From: Phycomyces blakesleeanus NRRL 1555(-)
Taxonomy: Eukaryota; Mucoromycota; Mucoromycetes; Mucorales; Phycomycetaceae
Assembly: GCF_001638985.1 (NCBI RefSeq)
Contig: NW_017265141.1
Location: 1,543,001-1,607,000 of the forward strand
Length of the DNA stretch: 64,000 nt
Direction: 5' to 3'
The notes beneath the pieces were generated by a model. That model had not been told where the DNA came from and did no database searches. It worked only from the letters and a program-made list of their open reading frames with translations. A program made the translations under genes and the position numbers. Shown here piece after piece: positions 47,813 to 57,657 of this stretch (positions are counted from its first letter, which is position 1; each line of letters opens with the position of its first letter).

Positions 47813-48989
47813 AGCGAACAAAGTCGAAGAGACAAGTTCCAAGTCGGAAGCGAAACCTGAGAAGAAGACGGAGAGAACATACTGAAAATATAAGAAAGAA
47901 GATATGAAGAAGTTTTATTTTCTTGTATTTGAGAAGAATATGTCAATTCGTGGAGCTGCCAAAGAATTGAAAATACCCCCATGTACTGCTCAAACATGGT
48001 ATACGAAAGATCAAAAAAGCATAGAGAGTGGAGAAGATCTATACTTGAGAAAACCAGGAAATGAAAGACCAGTTGGAAGACCTTTGACAATAAACTCAGA
48101 ACAAAAGAAATATCTCATAAACCTTATTGACCAAAAGCCAGGTATTGTTTTGGATGAGATGATGGATGGACTTACTAGTCAGTTCACAAACTTAGACATA
48201 TCGAGATCTTCCCTTTATAAATACGTCGCCGCTCACTGTGGTATGTCAGTGAAGAGAGCTCTTTTCCGACCTGCAGAGCGCAACAGTGATACAAAGATAG
48301 AGGCTAGATTTCAATGGGTTACCGAACTTCTGAAGACTGATATAGATTACATAACCGATTGTGTTTTCATCAATGAGTCGGGCTTCAACATCGACATGAA
48401 ACGTAGTATGGCATGGGCACCAGTGGGCGAGACTCCAATAGTGGAAATTCCCAAAACGAGAGCGACATCTCATACTACCATAGGGGCAATATCACCCTTG
48501 GGTGTAATTAACGTGCAATTGAAGGTTTCTAAAGTTGTTGTTGCCTCAAATTCAAAGAAGAGAAAAGGACCAGGTGGAGCTATAAAAAAACCGGAGAAAG
48601 AGAAAGGGAAAGGTGGGACGGTAACTGGACACTATTTTAACTTTGTAGCTGAGACCATACAAATAATGAATCAATACGAAGAGTTCAGAGGTCATTATCT
48701 GATAATGGACAACTGTCCCATTCACAACCACGTTGATATCAGAAAGTACATTGAGTCCCATGGCTATGGATGCGTTTACCTTCCGCCTTACTCACCTGAA
48801 CTTAATCCCATTGAGCAATTTTGGTCAGTATGCAAAAGTAAAGTAAAGAGAGAAGCACTTTTGAAGGAAGAGACATTATCTTCCAAAATTAGGGAAGCTT
48901 GCAATAATGTGCTCACCAGTGACTTGCAAGGCTTTTGTAGATATTCAGTAGGGAAATTTGATGATTGCTTAAACAGAAAACCCATTTAA
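47813..48989 (+). pseudogene. DD34E transposase, right copy, 5'-truncated
   Basis: The frame 47904-48989 encodes the same 361-residue protein as the left copy, residue for residue, including the Asn at the first catalytic position. The same in-frame TGA lies upstream of the ATG at 47904. This copy has lost about 254 bp between two copies of the 9-mer GCTTTTTTT (complement AAAAAAAGC), which removes the upstream start codon and about the first 50 residues of the N-terminal extension. Translation could begin only at or near 47904. Confidence 0.85.
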
Positions 48990-49035
48990 TAAATTTTAAT
49001 GTGCTTCATTTTGTGCTTGAATTTTTATTTTATTA

Positions 49036-49454
49036 GAGAACCCGTTGGGATGTGATATTTTCAAAGACTGCTAAAAAAGAATTATTAGTGAAACCCAGTC
49101 AAAAAAAAGAAAAACTCAACCACAGTTGATGAAAACATAAGTACTGTGACAAACATAAGAGAGATACATCTTAATAAACTTGGCTTTCCAAGACTTTTTC
49201 TCTTAAGTAGATATATAGAGACGACTCTTGACTATATTATGTTTATGTTTGAAGGTAAAGAAACGAGCTCAATTCTTAATAAAAACTTGGTGATGAAATG
49301 GAGTGAAAAACTAGAAAACCCCCAATTTTTCACTCCATTTCATCACTAAATGGCCTCCTTCAGTAAAATTTTACATCTTTTCATTGGAATTTCAATAGCC
49401 GCGTAAAGCAAAAGTGAGTGAAAATTCTAAATTTTTACTCGACAACGGGTTCTC
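49036..49454. mobile_element. 419-bp nested MITE with GAGAACCCGTTG ends and an internal 21-bp hairpin
   Basis: The terminal inverted repeat GAGAACCCGTTG (49036-49047) matches the complement of 49443-49454. It sits inside the subterminal region of the right arm, at a place that is uninterrupted in the left arm, so the insertion is proven by comparison of the two arms. TTA borders the left side and TATTA the right, so the duplicated target is TTA or TA. A perfect 21-bp inverted repeat (49290-49310 with 49326-49346, 15-bp loop) lies inside. A 67-codon frame is present but not recognised. Confidence 0.85.
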
Positions 49455-49508
49455 TATTAATGCTTGAATTTTTTTCAAAAAGTGCGTGAATAATTTCGAA
49501 ACACCCTG

Positions 49509-50271
49509 TGCGTAATATATGTGTTTAATTATTTATATTATAAGGCAGTGAAATAAACTAAAAATGAATGAAAATCAAATGTCAAAAGGAAAGAGAATAT
49601 ATATGTTTGTATGTATATTCTTTTATTATGTTCCTTGTTGAGACACAAATAAGCGAGACTTATTAAGCATATATTGATATGCCTGTTTAGTGTTCTAGTA
49701 ATCAAGGTACATTAATGTTTAGAAAATAATTAAAGAAACTCTTATTAATATAGCAGTAAGCTGTAGCTTAGAAAAGTGTGTAAATTTGCTCGGGTGAGAA
49801 ATGGTTCTTTTGAACGGAAGACGGAAGAGTAAATTCACATGCAACACTGTCAACTGCAAAAGAGTGATGTCACTGAGTGGATCATTGGGTCCTAATTAAA
49901 GCTACACTGCAAGTTTAATCGCCCCCAAGCCTAAAACATCTCTCCTCTTCTCCCTCGCCTCACCTCACCTCACTTCAGTTTAACTAAACTTAGCTCAACT
50001 TAACTCAACTTAACTCTTCCTCTTTCCCATTTTATTCAACCCCCTTTTTTTTTATATTTTTTTAAAGAAAAAAAAGAAGACACAAAGATAATCTCAGACA
50101 CATATATCTTTGAACATATTCTTCTTTTCTCTCTTTTTCTCTTTCTCTTAAAAGCAACCAAACGACTGAACTTCTTTTAGTAAAAATAATAATAATAATA
50201 GGATTAAGTGAGTTAAATACAGGAATATACCAAAAATATATGGTTGCTGACAAAGTTGTCATAGACCAACC
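49509..50271. promoter_or_regulatory. SEY1 upstream region
   Basis: About 760 bp lie between the transposon island and the SEY1 start. It contains repeated CTCAACTTAA units at about 49992-50014 and pyrimidine-rich DNA before the ATG. The promoter is assumed from position only. Confidence 0.4.
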
Positions 50272-51502
50272 ATGGACAGTGTTGTACCTGACAATAGCGT
50301 GAGCACCGCACAGCCCTCAAACCCAGTCTCAAAGAACAGCACAACTTCTAATGCCATCATTGAAAGTTGGGATGAGGACATTGAACCTATCTCGCGTCTC
50401 CAGATTGTGGATGAAGACCAAAAGTTTACGTAAGACACCTTTGTGACTGACAACTTTAAAAAATGAGATGGCAGACCAAGAAGCTTATTATTATGTGCTC
50501 TGGTGTACTTTAGAGAGAACCTTCCTGAATATATGGGCAAATGGGGTTTGGCAGAAGCTGGATTTAACTACAATGTTGTAGCTGTGTTTGGTTCCCAGAG
50601 TACCGGCAAAAGTAAGTTACAGGAGAATACATCCAGGTTTATGTCTACCAAGAAAGAAAGAAAAAATACGCATGATTGTGGGTATTATTTTACAACCTAA
50701 AACTATCTTTGTTTGGCCCTTTCTTCGATTATCATCAACAGGTACACTTCTTAATAAGCTGTTCGGAACCGGGTTTGATGTTATGGACGAGACCCAGCGT
50801 AGTCAGACCACAAAGGGTATTTGGATCTCGCGTGGTCGAGGCATGCATGTTGTGGTCATGGATGTGGAAGGAACTGACGGAAGAGAGCGCGGTGAGGACC
50901 AAGATTTTGAACGCAAATCTGCTCTCTTCTCCATGGCTACCAGCGAAGTCATCATTCTTAATCTGTGGGAGCACCAAGTCGGTCTCTATCACGGTGCCAA
51001 CATGGGTCTCCTCAAGACTGTCTTTGAAGTTAATCTGCAACTTTTCCAAAACCAAAAGGGGTAAGCTGCGTCTTTGTGTAATGTGTGTACTGAAAAACAC
51101 TAAAAGCAACAAACATTTGCGCGCATGTATGTTTGTGTGTGTGTATGTGTGTGAACAAAAACAGCAAGGAAAAAACCCTCATTTTGATCGTTATCCGTGA
51201 CCATGTCGGTGCTACCCCTTTAGAGAACCTTTCCAAGACTCTCCAAGCAGATCTTGAGAAGATCTGGGCTGGTGTGTCAAAGGTAAGTTTGTGTGTCTTT
51301 TTTTGTTTGGTTCCCAGAATCAAAAGGCTGTATTTAACTGAACCCCGTCAATTTTTTTTTTTTTTTATCTTTGTAGCCCGAGGGCCTTGAAGATTGCAAG
51401 ATCCATGACTATTTTGATTTTATGTACACCGGTCTTCCTCACAAGGTTCTCCTTCCGGAAAAGTTTGATGAAGAAGTTGCCAAGCTTCGTACAAGGTATA
51501 TA

Positions 51503-51535
<33 letters not shown>

Positions 51536-53809
51536 TATCCAAACTATAAAAATCATCCGTTTCTGGGGTAACATTTATTGATGATCAAACCTGTATGCAG
51601 ATTCAATGACCCTAAAGACCCCAATTACGTTTTCCGTCCCCAATATCACAAGCGTATTCCAGCAGATGGCTACCACATATATGCTTCTGGTATTTGGGAC
51701 ACGATTCTCACCAACAAGGATCTTGATCTCCCCACTCAGCAAGAACTCCTGGCTCAGTACAGATGTGACGAAATCTCAAATGTAAAATGGAAACAAGGAG
51801 GCAAACGTCTAAAAAAACACAAACTAATACTGATATCTCGGAAAACAAGGCTGCCTATGAGGTTTTCTTACAACAAATCGCTCCTTTCAGATCCCCTATT
51901 GTCGAAAAAGGACAAACTATCCCAGAGCTTGGCGAACAGTTGTTAAGTATCCGTAGCGAAGCGTTGCAGACTTTTGATAAGAATGCTTCACGCTACCATC
52001 AAGGCGTCTATCAGAAGAAGCGAGCTGACATGCTCACAAAACTCAACACCCAACTTAATGTACTTTATGTTGGACAACTTAAGAATCTCCACAAGAAGGC
52101 GATCACAATGTTTGAGGAGAGGCTCAAGGTAACTAAAAGAGAGAGAACGAGAGAGAGAAGACGGGCTAGTGGAATGCTTAGTTACTTGTTTATGTACATA
52201 TTCCAGCATTCGCTAATAATGATTGGTACTAATATAGACCGAGCTAAAGAAACCTTCATACAACTTTGCAGAGGTTGTTGAAGCTGGCTTAAAAGAATCA
52301 AACGAGTACTTCTTGAAGGGTGCTAAAGGTACGAAAATTTACAGGATGCAAAAAAAGGGGTAAAAAACTCAATATTATATTTAATACTAGAAATCATTTT
52401 ACCCGACACCGATTGGTCCTACAGTCATGAACACAGTCTTTTGGAAGAAGAATTTGGAGAGGTCTCTAGTCGTGCTCGTTCAGAAGAATTCAGAAAGATG
52501 AGCAAAGCCTTGTCGGTAAGTCCTATTACATAAAAAAATGCCTATGAATTTTGGGTTTCACGTGGGCTTTGAGCTTATTATATATTGTTTGGGCATTTTC
52601 TCATGGTCACGTACCTTTATTTTGAATTACGTGTATCAATTTATATACAGAAACAAGTAGAGACTGAGCTGTCTGAGCCAGTATCACTTGCGCTCAACAA
52701 CCCTAAACCCGGGATGTGGCAAAATATTATCGATGCTTACAAGAAGACAGTCGATAGTGGAGAAAAGGTTTTGACCCAAAAGGCCAAGAGTAAGTATTGT
52801 CATTACTACTGCTACTGCTATTACTATTATTGTTATTATTTTGGCTGATTTTTTTTGAAACTCACAATTCTGCATACAACTAGGTTTCAACTCGTCTAAA
52901 GAAGAGCTTGATGATTCTCGTGCCAATTTAAAACAGCAGGCGTGGGTTGTGTTGCGTAAAAAGGTTGACGAGGAATTGGCTGATAGTATGATATTGCTCA
53001 AACTACGAAACAGGTAAAACATTTATTATTATTATTTAGATATAATATGCGTCGAGAGTGTTAGTACTAAACACTTTATCAGTTTTGAGGAGAAGTTTAG
53101 ATACGACGAGCATGGTCTTCCTCGTGTCTGGAAGCCTTCTGATGATATCGATTTACATTTTAAGCGTGCAAGAGATGCTGTAAGTTAAATAAATGTTATT
53201 TGGATGTATACATGTATACATGTATACATGTATTTATGTATTTATGTAACATGCAACTGTAATAGGCTCTGGATCTTATCCCTCTTTTTGCAAAAATTGA
53301 ATTGGAAGACGGGTCCACATTCAAATTGGAATCCACAGAGGTATATGGCACTCACGTCGCGTATTTGGGAATATACTAACCAAAGCACTATATACATTCG
53401 ATCGTAGGACTTTGATTACCAACAATCATTGATTGTCCTTAGTGAAGCCAAGCAGATTGATATATCCAACCGCTTTAAGCGTGAATCTGATCCTTTTTAC
53501 CTGGAAGCCAAGCGTTCTGTGGTGGCTACGACTGCCAAGATACCCATGTGGCTTATTGTTGTCATGATTGCTTTGGGCTGGAACGAGTTTATGACCATCA
53601 TCAAAAGCCCTATCTACCTGGTGTTGTTTGTTATGTGTGTTGCTGGTGGCTACGTTGTATATGCTCTCAACTTGTGGGGTCCTCTTGAACGCATTATATC
53701 TGCAGTTGTGGGAGAGGCGACGAGGATGGCCAAAGAGCGTGTAGCGGAGGGAGTGGAGAAGGTGCGAGAACAGACAGATGACAAGAAGTTAACACCTGTA
53801 AAGGCATAG
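50272..53809 (+). CDS. SEY1: SEY1/RHD3 dynamin-like GTPase for ER membrane fusion, 776 aa, 14 exons
   Basis: SEY1 (plant RHD3, the functional counterpart of animal atlastin) fuses ER tubules and keeps the ER network. Exons are 50272-50429, 50514-50611, 50742-51060, 51165-51282, 51377-51495, 51601-51781, 51850-52128, 52238-52328, 52391-52515, 52651-52789, 52884-53013, 53083-53179, 53266-53340 and 53408-53809. The total is 777 codons, the same length as budding-yeast Sey1 as I recall it. The P-loop [18 protein letters not shown] is split by an intron after GK. Other GTPase motifs are TTKGIW (switch 1), [11 protein letters not shown] (G3) and RDH (G4). A long helical middle domain follows. Two close membrane segments ([33 protein letters not shown]) precede an amphipathic C-terminal tail rich in Lys and Glu. 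Confidence 0.96.
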
Positions 53810-55165
53810 ATGAAAACATAAATTGTGGAAAGATGGACCTAAACAGCACAAATGATACCAATCTCTTTCACTTTATACATAACAAATAAAGAATATAGTG
53901 TTTTATTTATTCCACTTATTACAACAACAACAAAAAATTGATCGTGTAAAGAAGTCTTTGCTAACTAAAAAAAAATTCAAGGCTATATTTTATTGAGTTA
54001 AAACAAATTGTCTGATATATAAATAAGTAATTTTATATGACTTTTGATGCAGTGAAAATCAAGCCATTATAAACCTTTTCTTTAAAAAAATAGCTTAGAT
54101 AGTAAATAATAAAAAGGGAGAGATTAATCTTTCGATTACACAAAGTACTTTTTTGGGAAGTAGAAGGAGTATTGAGGCTTCATAGTAATCGTTGCTTAGA
54201 TACACATAAAATACAAATCATTCCATTGAACTTTTTATATATTTGTGTTTATGGATTGTTGTTGGAATACGAATAAAAGTCTTATTAAATATAAAGATAA
54301 TAAATGCAAATAAAAAAATTAATGGCTTAGTAAGTGTATATGTGTGATGTACAACACCAGTCACACCACTTAAAAAACTAATCGCCTTTATTTGATTTTA
54401 GCTTTTAGTTTGGCTTTTATTTTCATTTTTTTAATATATAAAAAATAGTGTAAAGTTAAGAATGAAATGTCGATGATATGGTTTGGCCGACAGTAATTGC
54501 CACGTAGTAGCTACATTTAGGCACAGGAATATATCAAAGCGACCCTCCTAAGAATCAAACCTTCCTCCGAACACCAGTGCAAGCACCTTAGCTCAAGGAT
54601 TCCAGAGAGACTCTACGTTGGAGACCCGTTATTCGTACTTAACATTCGCTTGCGAATATACACAGATTAGTTGTAGGTCATCCCTCGCTTCCGCCCTATA
54701 GCAATCCGAAGATTACGCCAGGGTTTCCACTGTGGAATTCCTTCTGTGCCCACTAAAAGGCGAATGAGAAAGTGTAAGGAAAAAAGAGAGGGCGCACCCA
54801 GACCCTCATTTTATATCTTTTTTTCTCTTTCTCTCTCTTTCTTCCCTGGCCTATTAGCTGTCGTATAAATTAAATCTCAGAATTAGTACTCCCAAAAAAA
54901 ATTAATCCATATTTTTTGGGACTGCTGTGACTTTTTGTTTTCACTACCAGATATTCCGTCCCATTCTGTGATTTTCTGAAAGTGACACAAGATACTATGG
55001 ATGGGAGGAAATAAGTCATGGAAAAGCATTTGCATACTTGATATCTTTGATCCGGAAAAAAGAATAGGATTTAAAAGATATTAAGATATAGTAATTTATT
55101 AATTTATGAATTTATTATACAAAGTTGGGATATAATGTGTACGATGGCTATATGATAAGTTAAGG
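53810..55165. other. Intergenic region between convergent SEY1 and sugar-transporter genes
   Basis: The first 670 bp and last 300 bp are AT-rich and featureless. The middle, about 54484-54800, is clearly more GC-rich, non-repetitive and hairpin-rich; it is listed separately. Confidence 0.55.
54484..54800. ncRNA. Candidate structured non-coding RNA or decayed element, family unknown
   Basis: This 300-bp block has much higher GC than its surroundings and no open frame over 60 codons on either strand. It has several short perfect inverted repeats: AATC-TTCG-GATT on the minus strand (a C(UUCG)G-type loop, about 54702-54715), TTCGC-AA-GCGAA (about 54645-54656), CCTT-GAGCT-AAGG (about 54587-54599) and CCAC-A-GTGG near 54727. 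A plus-strand T-run lies at about 54818-54825. A minus-strand GGTTTGATTC resembles a polymerase III B box, but a tRNA cloverleaf does not form. I could not match U1-U6, 5S, SRP, RNase P or MRP RNA. Strand and limits are uncertain. Confidence 0.3.
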
Positions 55166-57118
55166 TTAATTGGCATGCTTTTCGTTCTTTGTTTTTTGAT
55201 CCATAGAATCATTGGAACGATCAAAGCTGGAAAAAGAGGTTGAATCTAAAGGTTTTCCACAACCAAATATCTCGTCGATTTCTTCCAAGGACTTGCCCTT
55301 TGTCTCAACAAAAGTAAAGTAGACTACAGGCCGAGTACGAATTAGTGACAAGTTAATATAAAAACTAAAATAAAATCTTACCGACTACCAAAGCAACTAA
55401 ACACCAGGCAGCGTAAAAGAGATAAGTGGCCCAACCAATCTTCTCAAGAAGAGGAGGGGTCCAAAGACCAACCGCAAAATTACACAACTAAATAATTGAA
55501 TAAAGAAATATTTAATAAAAGCTATATATATATAAATATTGTATATATATATATATATATGCTTACCCAGTTTGATGAAACAGCAAGAGACATACCCTTG
55601 GCTCTTGTGCGCATAGGAAAGATTTCGGCAGGGTCTAAATTATAGAATATAAATATGCGTGTAGATTAAAGAGTAAAATCAACTTACAGAGCCAGTCAAG
55701 ACATGCCCAAGTTACGCCAAAAGTAAACACATAAATCATAGTGAATACAATCACAAGGATAGCAGATGTGAGACCAAGGGAGACCTTGTTGAATACAGCC
55801 ATCAGGATCAGCCAGACAATCATAGTCAGACTTCCTCCCATAAACAAAGGACGACGACCGGCTTTGTCAACCAGAACAGCAGCAACAAGTGCACCAACAA
55901 AATAAACAAGGGCCGTAAAACCAGCAAAGAGAATAGTAATGTTTCCCTTTCCTAGGACAGTTTCGTACATTTTTGGTGCATAGTACTAAGAATAAAAAAA
56001 AAATATTAGCCACAATTTATACAAGTTAATATGATAAATAGAATTTAGTAAACTTACAGTGACAATGTTGATGCCCTGAAGTTGGCCAAAGGCTTGAACA
56101 GCAATAGCTATAAAAGAACGGCGTTTATGAACAGTGAGCATTTCCAGCCAGCTAGCCTCTCCAAGAGTGCGTTCATAAGTAACAGCCTCAATGATATCGT
56201 TATGTTCTCTGCAAACGGTTGGGTCAGTCATAGGCTTTCCATGGAGATTTGCCAGAACTTGCAGGGCAGCGTCGTTTTTTTCCTTGGTAACCAAGAAGCG
56301 AGGAGACTCAGGGAGAGCCAGACAGCCAGCAGCGAGGATGACTGCAAACACACATTGTAGGAGAAGTGGGCCACGGAAAGACCATTCGCTTTGAAGAAAG
56401 GAAAAACCGTAATCGATAAAGGCTAGACGAATGGTCGTTAGATAAATTTAAGATTGAATACAATAGGCTGTTTAACTTGTACCTGATGACATATAACCGA
56501 ACATGTTCACAGACATGCCCAAGACGGTGACACGACCTCTCTAAATAAGTTTTTGGTTCTTTAGTTTTTCTTTTTTTTTAAAAAAAAAGTGATAGGTAAT
56601 AAATAAATAAAGAAAAATAAGGTGGGTGAATATTCTTACATTATGGGCACGACTGAGTTCAGCAGTGTAAACAGGTAGGACAGTACTGAGAAAACCGATA
56701 CCAAAGCCAGCAATCAGTCGACCAAACATTAACTCCACCATTTTACTAGCTGCTGTCTGGAGAACACCACCGACAATGAAAATCAACGATCCGACCATAA
56801 TTGTCCATTTACGGCCGTATGTATCCATCACCCAACTTGCGGGGTAGGCAGTAAACCAAGCACCGAGTTCAAAGATGGCTACCACTAGGCCTTGCATTGT
56901 CGCATTTGGCTGGTTAAATATTGCGAGCCAGCTTTCATTGACCAAGATTCCAGACATGACTCCCTGATCATCTTTGATCCAGAAATTGAAAGCATAATAT
57001 AAGAGTCTGATGGGTCAATAGAAAACCATATATTATACATACATCCAAAAAGAAATTGTCCCAGCGAAGCAAAGCATGCAACTGAGTAAAGAAGAGTAGC
57101 TCCTTGTATTTTGCCCAT
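55166..57118 (-). CDS. MFS sugar transporter, about 486 aa, 8 exons
   Basis: This is a twelve-helix sugar/H+ symporter-type plasma-membrane protein. The first two exons are 57043-57118 and 56640-56971; six more reach the stop at 55166. Sugar-porter signatures appear in order: FLFGYDQGVMSG (joined across intron 1), DTYGRKW after helix 2, GFGIGFLSTVLPVYTAE, PESPRFLV, QAFGQLQGINIVTYYAP, DKAGRRPLF, PAEIFPMRTRAKG and VETKGKSLEEIDEIF. The signatures and length fit hexose transporters, but the substrate cannot be read from sequence. The C-terminal tail is short, Ser-rich and charged. It converges with SEY1 across the GC-rich block and is followed upstream by its own 540-bp promoter region. Confidence 0.92.
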
Positions 57119-57657
57119 GTTATTATTAGAAGAAGAAGAAGATGTATAGACTTTGAAAGATTGTGTTCAGCACCTTATATATATATATGTATGTATGTAT
57201 TTTTTGAAGGAGATCTAACGTCAGACAGATGACAATTCCAGTTCTTTCTCACACTTCAGAATGTGTACAAAAGTACGGGGTACCATCAAAAAAATAACAA
57301 TACAGCATGAACATATCGAATGGGAAAGTGGGGTTGACATAATCATCTACAAAGTCAACTCCCAGCCGATCTCATAGTTAAGCTCCTTTTTCGTAAGTAG
57401 ATTCCATAAAAGGCAATCCAAAGATAAAACCTCATTTGTAAAACTTCCTCACGTCCGAACCCGCTTTCACCATCCATTAATGTAAATAGCTATTTATCAG
57501 ATCCAAAACCTATACTAGACCATAATAAACTACCTTTGGCCAGCCCATTAATTTAAATCTATTATATAGCTTCACGACAATAAATCAATAATTGTATGTT
57601 TACTGCGTGCGTGTGTGTGTGTTTATGTGTTTATGTATGTGTACAAAGTTGTATAAA
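57119..57657. promoter_or_regulatory. Sugar-transporter promoter region
   Basis: This 540-bp gap lies between the transporter start and the TAF12 stop, both on the minus strand. It contains a TATATATATA-like run at about 57177 and a GTGT run at 57605-57620. No motif is certain. Confidence 0.4.

Larger units (their letters stand above)
44167..49508. mobile_element. IS630/Tc1-type transposon island with two inverted transposase copies and nested elements
   Basis: The outer ends are matching terminal inverted repeats. Left, from 44167, begins CAGAGTGTTTCGAAATTATT; right, ending at 49508, begins CAGGGTGTTTCGAAATTATT when read inward. They agree over more than 50 bp with one visible mismatch. A TA precedes the left end (44165-44166) but TG follows the right end, so the expected TA duplication is not intact. 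Inside are a left arm (44167-45772), a 2-kb spacer holding two further elements, and a right arm (47734-49508) interrupted by a 419-bp insertion. The transposases face outward in 3' sense and head-to-head in 5' sense. It lies between AKR1 and SEY1 and interrupts neither. Confidence 0.88.

Noticed and set aside
54545..54620. tRNA gene on the minus strand of the GC-rich block
   Set aside because: A-like and B-like boxes are spaced as in a tRNA, but the T stem pairs at only three of five positions and the anticodon stem does not form. Kept only as part of the candidate structured region.
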